A stretch of 64,000 nt of DNA from assembly GCA_024236015.1 (NCBI GenBank), contig JACKLK010000014.1, positions 15,957 to 79,956 of the forward strand. The letters are read 5' to 3'. Both the position numbers and the translations under genes were made by a program. The DNA comes from Rhodoferax sp. (GTDB taxonomy: Bacteria; Pseudomonadota; Gammaproteobacteria; Burkholderiales; Burkholderiaceae_C). Positions 16,933-26,183 of this stretch are shown in pieces. The notes below the pieces were generated by a model. The model worked only from the letters and a program-made list of their open reading frames with translations. It had not been told where the DNA came from and made no database searches. Every line of letters begins with the position of its first letter. Position 1 is the stretch's first letter.

Positions 16933-18564
16933 TCACGCCAGCACGCAGGCGCGTTCGTCGTCGCCCAGCGGCTCGATCCACTGCAGCTGCTTGTCCAGCA
17001 CCTCGAGCGTGGCCTCGGAGGCGTCCTGGCCGCCGGCCTGGCGCGCGGTGATGCGCCGGCGCAGTTCGTCGGTGTCCGCCTGCGGCGCCAGGATGGCGAA
17101 ACCGGCACCGCAGGCATCGGCCAGCGCGCGGAAGTCGTCGCGTTCGCTGCGCCGCAAAAAGGCCGCATCGACGATCACCGACCAGCCCGCGTGCAGCAGC
17201 AGCCGGGCGGTGTCCTGCAGGTGGGCGTAGGTGCGCTGGTGCGCGCTGGCGTCGTAGATGCCGGCATTGACGCCCGCGCCGCTGCGCTGGTTGCGCTGCA
17301 GGCCGAACAGGCGCCGGCGCTCCACGTCCGAGCGCAGGCGCAAGGTGCGGGCGTGGGCGGCGTCGTCGCTTTGCAGCAGCCGGTTCGACGCGAACGTCTT
17401 GCCGCAACCGGCCAGGCCGTGGGTGATGATCAGCCGCGGCGTGCGCGGCGCCACCAGCTGCTCGGCCTGGGTCACGTACACCAGGGCCTCGTCGAACGAG
17501 GCCGCGTCGTCGCCGTGGCCCGGCGCCTGTTGTTCCCGTTGCTGGCGCGCGCGGATCGCCGCCACCTTGGCCCGCACCAGGGCCCGGTACACCGCGTAGA
17601 ACGGCAGCAGCCGGGCCGCGGCATAGTCGCCGCTGCGGCTGAGCAGCTCGTCGACGAACCAGTTCGCCAGGCCGCCCTGGCCGTGGTCGAGCAGGTCGAC
17701 ATAGGTGAAGGCGATCTCGTTGGCCACGTCGATCCAGCGCAGCTCCTCGTTGAACTCCAGGCAGTCGAACATGCGCACCCGGCCGTCGATCAGCACCATG
17801 TTGGCCAGGTGCAGGTCGCCATGGCATTCGCGCACCTGGCCGGCCTGCTGGCGCGCCTGCATCAGCGCGGCCAGCGCCTGGTGCTGCTGCTGCGTCCACG
17901 TGCGCAGCGCGTCCAGGCGGCGCCGGGTGTCGGCGGCTGGCGGCATCAGCGCGCTCAAATCGTGGAAGTTGTCGAGCGCCGGCGCAAGCACCTGGGCCGG
18001 CGAACCGAAGCGCCCGGCATCGTCCACCGCGGCCTGCCGGTGGAATGCGTCCACGGTCTCGGCCAGCTCGCTCATGTGCGCGGCGGTCAACGCGCCGCGC
18101 GCGGCCACCCGGTCCAGCCCGTCGGCCTCGTCGAAACGCAGCATCTGCACCGCGTATTCGACCACCGGGCCGGCGGCACCGGCGGCACCGGCGTCATCGG
18201 CGTTGGGGCCGCCCACGCGCAGGCCGTGGCTGGGAACGTCGCGGATGGCGACCACGCCCAGGTAGATGTCGGGTGCGAAACGCCGGTTCAGCCGCAGTTC
18301 GTCTTCGCAATAACGCTTGCGCAGCGCCAGCGTGCTGAAGTCCAGGAACGGCAGTTTGACCGGCTTCTTGATCTTGTAGGCATGCTGGCCGGCCAGCAGC
18401 ACCCAGGAAATATGGGTTTCGACCAGCCGCACGGGCGGCTGCACCGCGCCGCCGGGGTAGGCCTGCGCCTGCAGCAGGCCGTGCAGCGCGGCGGGCAGCG
18501 TCGTGGTGGTGGCGGTGGTGGTCGTGTCCGGGGTGGGCGGGGTGCCGGCAGGGGAGGCGCTCAT
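16933..18564 (-). CDS. APH-like phosphotransferase fused to a P-loop (zeta-toxin-like) kinase
   Basis: A 543-residue two-domain protein. The N-terminal two thirds resemble aminoglycoside/choline-type phosphotransferases: the catalytic loop CHGDLHLANMVLID lies near residue 260 and the DFG-equivalent region is MFDCLEFNEELRWIDVANE. The C-terminal third is an AAA/zeta-like P-loop domain with HGLAGCGKTFASN as Walker A. Such fusions are widespread and usually labelled bifunctional APH/ATP-binding proteins; their substrate is unknown. I placed the start at 18564; an ATG at 18573 is equally possible. A threonine-rich stretch follows the start. The gene is convergent with the Bug-type binding protein and divergent from the ThiF gene. 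Confidence 0.85.
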   Translation of the reverse strand: MSASPAGTPPTPDTTTTATTTTLPAALHGLLQAQAYPGGAVQPPVRLVETHISWVLLAGQHAYKIKKPVKLPFLDFSTLALRKRYCEDELRLNRRFAPDIYLGVVAIRDVPSHGLRVGGPNADDAGAAGAAGPVVEYAVQMLRFDEADGLDRVAARGALTAAHMSELAETVDAFHRQAAVDDAGRFGSPAQVLAPALDNFHDLSALMPPAADTRRRLDALRTWTQQQHQALAALMQARQQAGQVRECHGDLHLANMVLIDGRVRMFDCLEFNEELRWIDVANEIAFTYVDLLDHGQGGLANWFVDELLSRSGDYAAARLLPFYAVYRALVRAKVAAIRARQQREQQAPGHGDDAASFDEALVYVTQAEQLVAPRTPRLIITHGLAGCGKTFASNRLLQSDDAAHARTLRLRSDVERRRLFGLQRNQRSGAGVNAGIYDASAHQRTYAHLQDTARLLLHAGWSVIVDAAFLRRSERDDFRALADACGAGFAILAPQADTDELRRRITARQAGGQDASEATLEVLDKQLQWIEPLGDDERACVLA

Positions 18565-18746
18565 GCCTGCCATGGTGCCAGATGCCGGGCGCGCCGCCAC
18601 TGACCTGGCGCAGTCCATGGCCGGTTGCGCAGCCGGCCGCGGCCCGCGCCGGCAGTTTGCATCGCCGTGGTCTGCAGGCACAATGACTTTTCTCCCTGCA
18701 TTTCACCCCCCGTTTGGCTGCAACCCACTCGAATGACGCTCGCCCC

Positions 18747-19619
18747 ATGACCCAAGCGCCCCCCTTTGAATACGACAAGGCCTTTTCCCGCAACATCGGC
18801 TGGATCACCCGCGACGAACAGGCCCGGCTGCGCACCGCGCGGGTGGCCATTGCGGGGCTGGGCGGCGTGGGCGGCGCCCACCTGCTGACGCTGGCCCGGC
18901 TGGGCGTGAGCCGCTTCGTCATCTCGGACTTCGACGAATTCGACGTGCACAACATGAACCGCCAGGCCGGCGCCTTCATGTCGAACATGGGCCAGTCCAA
19001 ACTCGCCACCATGGCCCGCATGGCGCTGGACATCAACCCCGAGATCGAGCTGCGCCAGTTCCCCACCGGCGTACAGCCCGACAACGTCGATGACTTTCTG
19101 GACGGCGTCGACGTCTATGTGGACGGGCTCGACTTCTTTGCGCTGCCGGCGCGCCGCATGGTGTTCGCCAAGTGCCGCGAAAAAGGCATTGCGGTGCTGA
19201 CCGCCGCGCCCCTCGGCGTGGGCGTGGCCCTGCTGTATTTCTCGCCCACCGGCATGAGCGCGGAAGACTATTTCAAGTGGGAAGGCCACGATGTGCAGGA
19301 ACAATACGCCCGCTTCATCGCCGGCCTGTCGCCGGCCATGATGCAGCGCAACTACCTCGTCGCACCCGAGGCCGTGAACTTTCAGGAAAAACGCGGCCCG
19401 TCCACCGTGATGGCCTGCGACATGTGCGCCGGCGTCATGGGCGCGTCGGTGATGAAACTGCTGCTCGGCCGGGGTGCCTTGCGCGCCGCGCCCTGGGGCA
19501 TGCATTTCGACGTCTACCACCAGAAGCTCAAGTTCACCTGGCGGCCGTGGGGAAACGCGAATCCGTTGCAGCAGTTGTTGTTGATGTTTATCCGGCCGCG
19601 GTTGAAGGGGGGGAAATAG
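18747..19619 (+). CDS. Stand-alone ThiF/E1-like adenylyltransferase
   Basis: A 290-residue E1-superfamily protein that would adenylate the C-terminus of a ubiquitin-like carrier or another carboxylate. The nucleotide motif AIAGLGGVGGAHLLTLARLG and the adjoining FDEFDVHNMNRQAGA, with the conserved Asp and the NxxR arginine, are intact. A single CxxC (ACDMCAG) is seen instead of the paired CxxC zinc site of classical MoeB/ThiF. The protein is larger than TcdA at its C-terminus (WGMHFDVYHQKLKFTWRPWG). No ThiS/MoaD, E2-like or JAB-protease gene lies beside it, so its partner is unknown. Start chosen at 18747, just ahead of the conserved domain. Confidence 0.88.
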   Translation: MTQAPPFEYDKAFSRNIGWITRDEQARLRTARVAIAGLGGVGGAHLLTLARLGVSRFVISDFDEFDVHNMNRQAGAFMSNMGQSKLATMARMALDINPEIELRQFPTGVQPDNVDDFLDGVDVYVDGLDFFALPARRMVFAKCREKGIAVLTAAPLGVGVALLYFSPTGMSAEDYFKWEGHDVQEQYARFIAGLSPAMMQRNYLVAPEAVNFQEKRGPSTVMACDMCAGVMGASVMKLLLGRGALRAAPWGMHFDVYHQKLKFTWRPWGNANPLQQLLLMFIRPRLKGGK

Positions 19620-19719
19620 GGGTGGACGCGGTTTTGCCCATGGAAGGATGGCATGCCGGCGTCAAGCGGCGACATCGCGACCCGCATGCGGCGGCGACGA
19701 TGGATGCGCCGCGCAGACG

Positions 19720-20142
19720 TCAATGCAGCAACACGTTCAATCCCGGCCGGAGTTCGGACTCCTCGATGTAGCCGATGGCGCCGGGCGTGGACGTCACGAA
19801 TCGGATGATGTCGCTGCTCCTGCTCATTTCCCGGGGCGGGGCGCCCTTGCCGATATAACGGCGAACCGTCCAGTAGGCCGTGTATTTGTCCTCGTCCTGG
19901 TTCAGGAACGCCTGCAGGAACCGGTTGCGGACGGAAGTGCCCGCAGGGGCGTTGATGGCCGTGACCGGCACGCCGTCCACTTCGATGACCCGCCCCGTGT
20001 AGATGCGGGTGACGATCGTGGCATCGAGGCGCTTGACGGTCGGGTGGCCGATCACGACAACGCCATCGGCGGCCCTCGCGCCGGACATCAACGCCGCCAA
20101 CAACAGCAGCGACAAAACCGTCCGATGGCGCATCGCGGGCAT
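19720..20142 (-). CDS. Small PstS-like periplasmic substrate-binding protein
   Basis: A 140-residue exported protein with a signal peptide ending GARA-AD near residue 24. The mature part resembles one lobe of phosphate-type binding proteins (PBP-like): VVVIGHPTVKRLDATIVTRI followed by IYTGR, then FLQAFLNQDEDKYTAYW and SDIIRFVTSTPGAIGYIEES. Full PstS proteins are more than twice as long, so this is a single-domain version. It lies 11 bases after the stop of the porin gene and is co-transcribed with it. Similar small proteins are found next to porins and sensor kinases in other proteobacteria, where they may bind a ligand for sensing rather than for uptake. Starts at 20142 or 20133 are both possible. 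Confidence 0.8.
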   Translation of the reverse strand: MPAMRHRTVLSLLLLAALMSGARAADGVVVIGHPTVKRLDATIVTRIYTGRVIEVDGVPVTAINAPAGTSVRNRFLQAFLNQDEDKYTAYWTVRRYIGKGAPPREMSRSSDIIRFVTSTPGAIGYIEESELRPGLNVLLH

Positions 20143-20153
20143 GGTCACGAGCG

Positions 20154-21503
20154 TCAGAAGACCAGGCTGTAGGACAGAGATATCACGTTGATACTCTGGT
20201 TGCGGATATTGCTGCCGGGCGGCGCATCCACGAGGCTAGATACCTGGCCGATGCGGACCCGCATCCATTCGGCCTTGATCTTGCTGGTGGGGGAGAGGGC
20301 GTAGGACGTGCCGATGGACCACGAGGACTGGTCGTAGGCCAATATACCGTCTGCTCCCGCACGCTGAGAGGCATTGATTAGTGTTGCGCCGGGTATTCCA
20401 CTGGGCACAGTGTTTTCATTGACTCGACGATAGAGGTTCCGCTGGGCAGCATCTGAGCGGAGCGCGGCGTACGTCACATAGGGCGTCCATTTGTCGAGCC
20501 GCTTGAGTAAAGAGACATAGCCCCGATCAGATCTGTTCGCGATTTGAACCGTCGAGTCGTCGACCAAGGTCCGCGCGTACTCGCCGATTAACCTGTATCC
20601 GTTGCCAAGTGACAGGTCTACGCCAATCGTCGCGATCGTGTTTCGTATTCCCCTCACCGAGTCGATCCCTGGCCCCGGTAGCGAGGGGTCGACCTGGAAA
20701 TAGCCAAAACCCGGAGAGAGCGAAACAAATGGGTAGCTGGCTGGCAAGAGCGTTCCATTGCGCAATCGCCCCATTGACCTGTGCAATCCAGCACGGTAGA
20801 TGCCATCGTCTGTCCTGTAAGACAAGACTACTCCCTGTCCATCCAGAGTAATGGCGCGAAACGTTGAGCCGGCCATTTGCTGTATCTGAGGTATCCCGTC
20901 CCGAATCCAATATCGTGCATCGACGTTCGTGGAGCCCAAATAGCCGTCAAGCACCAGCTCCCCATTCCTGAGGTTCCAGTTGGTGCTGACAGAAATTCCG
21001 TTGAACTCATTTCCGGGAGATATTGAGTACATCTCCGTAGGTAACCTGGCGAATTCGTACGTTACGCTCACATCGTGGTTCTGAGAGTACAAGTACAAAG
21101 GAATGCGTTGCCGCCCCATTCGAACCAACCAATCATTTGTCGGCCGCCACGAGACAAACGCCCAGGCCAGCGTGCCATCGAACTGATCGTCGTGATTGGA
21201 CGATGGCGACGCGAGAGCCTGGACCGTGGCGCCCACGCTGGGTGAGAACACCGCATCCAACTGGACGCCAGCCACGGAGTCGCGCCTGAACGTGCCGTTG
21301 TCGTCGACGAATCGCTGATATCGGTAGGACTTGTCGGATTTGGCAAACCCGAGCGTGCCGAATCCGGACAAGGAAAAATCCGCAGCACCGGCGGTGGCCG
21401 GCCATCCCAGTATCAGTGCCGCGAGAACGGGAACCAAGGCGAAAGTGATCGAGGCGCGGAGTCGTGGCGCGATCACAGGCCATCCAGAGCATGTGCGCGT
21501 CAT
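20154..21503 (-). CDS. Outer-membrane porin-like protein
   Basis: A 449-residue beta-barrel candidate. A long signal region ends ATAGA-ADFSLSGFGTLGFAK, and the protein finishes in SYSLVF, with the terminal phenylalanine preferred by the Bam machinery. Alternating aromatic/hydrophobic strands run throughout, for example LAWAFVSWRPTNDWLVRMGR and SWSIGTSYALSPTSKIKAEW. The ATG at 21503 fits the signal peptide. Lines I counted here have only 45-55% GC against about 68% in metabolic genes, and codon use is correspondingly AT-richer, which points to a different history. It is upstream of the PstS-like gene and may admit the compound that protein binds. Confidence 0.82.
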   Translation of the reverse strand: MTRTCSGWPVIAPRLRASITFALVPVLAALILGWPATAGAADFSLSGFGTLGFAKSDKSYRYQRFVDDNGTFRRDSVAGVQLDAVFSPSVGATVQALASPSSNHDDQFDGTLAWAFVSWRPTNDWLVRMGRQRIPLYLYSQNHDVSVTYEFARLPTEMYSISPGNEFNGISVSTNWNLRNGELVLDGYLGSTNVDARYWIRDGIPQIQQMAGSTFRAITLDGQGVVLSYRTDDGIYRAGLHRSMGRLRNGTLLPASYPFVSLSPGFGYFQVDPSLPGPGIDSVRGIRNTIATIGVDLSLGNGYRLIGEYARTLVDDSTVQIANRSDRGYVSLLKRLDKWTPYVTYAALRSDAAQRNLYRRVNENTVPSGIPGATLINASQRAGADGILAYDQSSWSIGTSYALSPTSKIKAEWMRVRIGQVSSLVDAPPGSNIRNQSINVISLSYSLVF

Positions 21504-21736
21504 GGCATGGCTTCTTCGGGGATGCGACGTCGCCATGCCAGGCCATGGGAGTCTGGTTCGATCAGCCGGAGCCATTTCTGCACGATTCCCTTTCGTGTCT
21601 GTTCGACGATCGGCATATTGCGTCGGAGGGTGGTGCTCGCAGTTTAGAAACATTGGCGGGAAATGGCGGCAAAACCCTGCCTTGTCTCGCGAGCTGGTGT
21701 TGACATGTTGGCAGAAGGCAACACACGCGTGCTTGC

Positions 21737-24700
21737 TCAGCGCGAGATGCCGATGGTCTTCAGCTTGCTCAATGCACTGTCGAAATCGAAATTTTCCATG
21801 TCGCTCGAAATCTCCCGGATGACCTGGATTCCGACGGTCTCGGTCAATTCGGTCTTGCGTGCCTGCCACAATGATCTGGCGTCGTTGTCTCCTTGTGACA
21901 GCAGGGCGCGCAGCTGTTCCAGCCACGGATCGTCTTTCTCAAGAGCGGTCGCCGTGGACCGTCCTTCGGTTGATGCTGCAGGCAGGCCGGATCGCTCATC
22001 GAGCTGCCCGTCGCCATCGTGAGCGTGTTCACGCAAGGTGGCAAACAACCTGTCCAGCGCAAGGCCGATCTCTGCCAGACTCCGCGACTCATCGGCATGG
22101 ATGCCCGACGCCAGCGCGGCTTCCAGCGCCATGGCCTGATCGTGAACCCGCATCGCTCCAAGCGTCGCACACAGGCCCTTGAGCGTATGGGCGGTGCGTT
22201 GTGCGCCATCCCGGTCGCCGGCGTCCAGCATGGCCTGCATGGAGGGACTAAACGCGGAAAAATCCTCTTCGAAGCGGCGCAGCAATTGCAGATACAGCTT
22301 TGCGTTTCCGCCGGTGTGGCGCAGTCCGATCATTGTGTCGAGACCGAACGCACGGGGAAGATCTGCCAGCGCTTGTGCTGGCCCGGATTCGGTTCGGGGG
22401 GCGGACGGTGTTGTCGGCCCCGGTCGCGCGTCGGCGTTGACCAGATAGCCGGCCAGCGTTTCGTACAACTTCGCCGGCTCGATGGGCTTGCTGATGTGAG
22501 CGTTCATGCCCAGCACCTGGCAGCGCTGGCGCTCATCCGGCATTGCATGAGCGGTCATCGCGATGATCGGCAGGTCGAGGTGGCGTTCGTCCAGCCGCAA
22601 CTGTCGTGTCGCCTCGTACCCGTCCATCACCGGCATCTGCAGGTCCATCAGCACCACACGAAAATGATCCGGACCATGGGCAAGAATCTTGTCGATGCCT
22701 TCCTGGCCATTGTTGGCCACCTCCACGTCGACGCCGCGTGCCACCAGAAGCTCGGCAGCCAGTTGCTGGTTGATCGGGTTGTCTTCCACCAGCAGCACCC
22801 GCAGCCCGGTCAGATCCGGATCGGCGGTCGTTTCCCGTGCAGCGGGCGGCACGCCTTGCGCACTGCCGACCAATGCTCGGATCAGGTCGCGCAGCGATTC
22901 CGGCAGGATCGGTTTGGGCAGGAAGTGCTGCACCCCGAGAGCCTTGGCGGTGTTGTGCAGCTGGTCCGAGTCGTATGCGGACACCACGACCGCCAGCGGG
23001 GCGGGTTTGTCGCCTCCATCGCGCTCCAGCAACCGCGCCAGCATGCCTGCCCCGTCCAGGCGTGGCATGACCCAATCGACCAGCAGCAGGTCGTAGGGAC
23101 GGCTCACGGCAAGTGACTGTTCGACCATGGCGAGGGCCGTGTCTCCGTCGTCCGCACAATCGACGCCGCCGGGAAATGTGGCACCGACGCCCAGTGCCCG
23201 GAGAAGGTCCGCCAGGGCCAGGCGGGCATCGGGTTGGTCATCCACGACCAGTACGCGCATGCCATCGGCCCGTGGCATCGGGGTGGCCGGTGGTGCGGGC
23301 GGCTTGGTCGTTGGAAAACGGGCCGTGAAGTGGAAGCTCGATCCCTCGGATGGAACACTCTCGACCCAGATCTTCCCGTCCATCAATTCGACGATCCGCT
23401 TGGAGATCGTCAATCCCAGTCCGGTACCGCCATACTTGCGGGTCGTGGAGCCGTCCGCCTGCGTGAATTCCTGGAACAGGCGCTCGATCTGTTCCGGCGT
23501 CATGCCGATGCCGGTATCGCGCACGGTGAATTGAAGAGTGACGCCGTTGGCATCCGCGTCGTTGATGTGTATCAGCAGCTTCACGTATCCGTGGTGGGTG
23601 AACTTCACCGCATTCGACAACAGATTGGTCAGCACCTGCCCGAGTCGCAACGGGTCCCCCATCATCGCGCCGCTCTCGCCAAGCAATCGCGGGTCGGTCA
23701 CGTCGAACAGCAGTTCGATGTCTTTTTCATGCGCGCGCTGGCGCAGCAACGACAGGGATTGCCCCGCCACATCTTCGATCCTGAAACGGCCGATCTCCAG
23801 GTCGAGTTTGCCCGCCTCGACCTTGGAGAAATCCAGGATGTCGTTCACGACTCCCAGCAGAGATCGCGCTGCTTCATGGATCTTGTTCACATAGTCGTAT
23901 TGCCGGGAGTCGAGCTCTGTCTTGAGCGCAAGATGCGACATGCCCAGAATCGCGTTCATTGGCGTGCGTATCTCATGGCTCATGTTGGCCAGGAATCGGG
24001 ATTTCGCAAGCGTGGCTTCTTCGGCCTGCTGGCGCGCCAACTCCAGTTCCGCCTGGACCTCCCGACGGCGTCCGATGTCGTCCTCGATGGCCTGTGCCAT
24101 GGTGTCCACCGTCCGACCCAATGCATTCAGTTCATCGAATCCGTTCAGCGCGCGGGTGCGGGTTGCGTAGTCGCCCTCGGCAAGGCGATCGGCTCCCTGG
24201 CCCAATTGGTGGATCGGCAACAGGACCTTGCGCCGGATCACCCGCAAGGCGAGTACGGCCAGGACAATGGTGCCGCCCATGCTGAACAACGAGAGAAGGA
24301 TCCAGCGTTCGAGTGCGCGTTCGGCCGACGCGACCTCCGCCTGTGTCCGGTCGTCCGTCGTTGCCATGAGCACGCTGACCGCGCGCGACTGATTGGCCTT
24401 GAGCGTGTTGTACATGGCGCTGTGGACCATCTGGTTTGCAATGTCCAGGCGGGGCAGTCCGTCCGACACGAACTCGCCCGAATCCGGATTGAGCAAGCCC
24501 TGCGTCGCGGCAAAGGCCGTCTGCTCGACCTTGCTCAATGCAGCCGTAGCCCGGAAGACCTGGTCCAGCGCCGTAAGCTCGGCGGCACCGAATCCCTGCG
24601 ATTTCATCAGCTCCACAACCGATCGCCTGGCGCCACTGGCGGGAATCGCGTGCCGGATTCGGCCCGCGATCACCGCATCCCAATAGGAGATCGGATTGGC

Positions 24701-24982
24701 TTGTTCGGGCGGCGTTTTCGTGCCCTCTCGTACACCAAGGATGTCGTAGTAATACAGCAGGTAGCGTGCTTCCCCGGTGCTGGTATAGGCACGAACCAGT
24801 CGCGCCAGCTGCTCGGTCTCCTGCTGCAATTCGGTGGACAGTCGCAGCGAGCGTTCGCGGTGGTCGCGGGCTGAAACCACCTCGTCGTAGGAGCGCTTGA
24901 TCAGGACCAGAAACATCGCGTTCGCGGCCAAGGCCAGCAACACGATGGCAAAGAACCAGACCGAGACCCTTTGCAGCTTCAT
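21737..24982 (-). CDS. Membrane hybrid sensor histidine kinase with two receiver domains and an HPt domain
   Basis: A 1081-residue phosphorelay protein. Helix 1 spans residues 8-28, then comes a periplasmic region to about 225 and helix 2 at 228-248. HAMP covers about 250-302 with a short coiled coil to 325. The phospho-accepting His336 is in NMSHEIRTP, and the ATPase domain reaches to about 555 with DTGIGM and KYGGTGLGL. Receiver 1 has Asp636 in LLLVDWVMP, and receiver 2 has Asp780 in VVLMDLQMP. HPt has His932 in AHTLKG. A helical tail of about 65 residues rich in FDFDSA follows. The gene lies upstream of the porin/PstS-like pair and 16 bases downstream of a response-regulator-cyclase, its probable partner. 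All key residues for a full relay are present. Confidence 0.95.
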   Translation of the reverse strand: MKLQRVSVWFFAIVLLALAANAMFLVLIKRSYDEVVSARDHRERSLRLSTELQQETEQLARLVRAYTSTGEARYLLYYYDILGVREGTKTPPEQANPISYWDAVIAGRIRHAIPASGARRSVVELMKSQGFGAAELTALDQVFRATAALSKVEQTAFAATQGLLNPDSGEFVSDGLPRLDIANQMVHSAMYNTLKANQSRAVSVLMATTDDRTQAEVASAERALERWILLSLFSMGGTIVLAVLALRVIRRKVLLPIHQLGQGADRLAEGDYATRTRALNGFDELNALGRTVDTMAQAIEDDIGRRREVQAELELARQQAEEATLAKSRFLANMSHEIRTPMNAILGMSHLALKTELDSRQYDYVNKIHEAARSLLGVVNDILDFSKVEAGKLDLEIGRFRIEDVAGQSLSLLRQRAHEKDIELLFDVTDPRLLGESGAMMGDPLRLGQVLTNLLSNAVKFTHHGYVKLLIHINDADANGVTLQFTVRDTGIGMTPEQIERLFQEFTQADGSTTRKYGGTGLGLTISKRIVELMDGKIWVESVPSEGSSFHFTARFPTTKPPAPPATPMPRADGMRVLVVDDQPDARLALADLLRALGVGATFPGGVDCADDGDTALAMVEQSLAVSRPYDLLLVDWVMPRLDGAGMLARLLERDGGDKPAPLAVVVSAYDSDQLHNTAKALGVQHFLPKPILPESLRDLIRALVGSAQGVPPAARETTADPDLTGLRVLLVEDNPINQQLAAELLVARGVDVEVANNGQEGIDKILAHGPDHFRVVLMDLQMPVMDGYEATRQLRLDERHLDLPIIAMTAHAMPDERQRCQVLGMNAHISKPIEPAKLYETLAGYLVNADARPGPTTPSAPRTESGPAQALADLPRAFGLDTMIGLRHTGGNAKLYLQLLRRFEEDFSAFSPSMQAMLDAGDRDGAQRTAHTLKGLCATLGAMRVHDQAMALEAALASGIHADESRSLAEIGLALDRLFATLREHAHDGDGQLDERSGLPAASTEGRSTATALEKDDPWLEQLRALLSQGDNDARSLWQARKTELTETVGIQVIREISSDMENFDFDSALSKLKTIGISR

Positions 24983-24998
24983 CGTATCGATCGCTCAC

Positions 24999-26183
24999 TC
25001 AGGCTTGGGCATCGTCCGCTGGCCCGCGGCGTGGCGAAACGGCATAGACGGCAACCGGATTGCGAAACCCCTTGAGTTGCATGTTGCCGACAAATTCGCT
25101 GCACACGTGGTCCGCCACGAAACCATGGACGCGTTGCGACACCAGGACCTGTCCGCCGGCGGCCTCGCTGCACAGCCGTGCCGCGAGATTGGTCACGTTG
25201 CCGATCACGCCGTAGTCGCGTCGACCTTCGAATCCGATCGCGCCGATGGTGGCAAAACCCTGGGCCACGCCAATACCCAATGACAGTTCGTACCCGCGCC
25301 GGTGCCAGTCGCTTTTCAGCTCGGTGAACCGGGCCTGCATGCCGATGGCCATGTCCACCGCCACCAGTGCCGGGTTGTCGATTTCGACCGGGTCGTTGAA
25401 GTAGATCATCATGCCGTCGCCGGCGAAGTGCTCCAGCGAGCCGCCATGCGACATCACCAGCGCCCCCATGGCTTCATGGTATTGGCGGATGACATGCATC
25501 ACGTCTTCAGGGTCCGACGCCTCGGTGAAGGCCGTGAACCCGCGCAGGTCGACAAATGCCGCGGCCACTTCCCGCCGGTGGCTCTTGAGCGGGTCGTCGG
25601 AGTTGCCGGACAACATCAGGTCCACGACCGACGGCGAGAAATAACGCTTGAGCCGGCCCAGGCGTTCGACCTGGGCCACGCCATCCGCGATACGCTGCTC
25701 CAGCGTGTGATTGAGTTCGGACAGCGCCGAAGTCTGCTGCTCGAGCCGCGTCACCAATCGCTCGCGTTCGCGCGATTGCCCCGCCATCGCCAGATGGGTC
25801 CGGATGCGGGCCAGCACGATGGCCGGCCGGATCGGCTTGGTGACATAGTCGACGCCACCGAGTTGCAGGCCCAGCGTCTCGTCCTCGACCGCTCCCATCG
25901 CCGACAGGAAGATGATCGGAATGTCCCGCGTGCGGGGATCGGCCTTGATGCGCCGGCACACGTCGTAGCCGCTCAGGCCGGGCATCATCACGTCGAGCAG
26001 GATCAGGTCGGGCGGCTCGGTGCCCAGTGCCAGCGCAATCGCCTTTTCGCCGTTGATCGCCACCCGGGTGCGGTAATGCGGCTGCAGCAGCTCGACCATC
26101 AGCGCCAGGTTGGTCGGCGTGTCGTCGACGATCAGGATGCTTGCGGCGGCAGCGTTCGAATCCGGCACCAGACACTCCCCCAT
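24999..26183 (-). CDS. Response regulator with class III adenylate/guanylate cyclase output domain
   Basis: A 394-residue cytoplasmic protein. The receiver domain (residues 15-130) carries Asp64 in LILLDVMMPG, the acidic pair VDD and the lysine in TKPIRP. A coiled-coil linker covers about residues 135-175. The catalytic domain follows, with metal-binding blocks AAFVDLRGFTAFTE and EHFAGDGMMIYF, and the ribose/transition-state block GVIGNVTNLAARL. The output is therefore a cyclic nucleotide, probably cAMP, made in response to phosphorylation. It is the first gene of the minus-strand group; the hybrid kinase starts 16 bases after its stop. Confidence 0.94.
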   Translation of the reverse strand: MGECLVPDSNAAAASILIVDDTPTNLALMVELLQPHYRTRVAINGEKAIALALGTEPPDLILLDVMMPGLSGYDVCRRIKADPRTRDIPIIFLSAMGAVEDETLGLQLGGVDYVTKPIRPAIVLARIRTHLAMAGQSRERERLVTRLEQQTSALSELNHTLEQRIADGVAQVERLGRLKRYFSPSVVDLMLSGNSDDPLKSHRREVAAAFVDLRGFTAFTEASDPEDVMHVIRQYHEAMGALVMSHGGSLEHFAGDGMMIYFNDPVEIDNPALVAVDMAIGMQARFTELKSDWHRRGYELSLGIGVAQGFATIGAIGFEGRRDYGVIGNVTNLAARLCSEAAGGQVLVSQRVHGFVADHVCSEFVGNMQLKGFRNPVAVYAVSPRRGPADDAQA

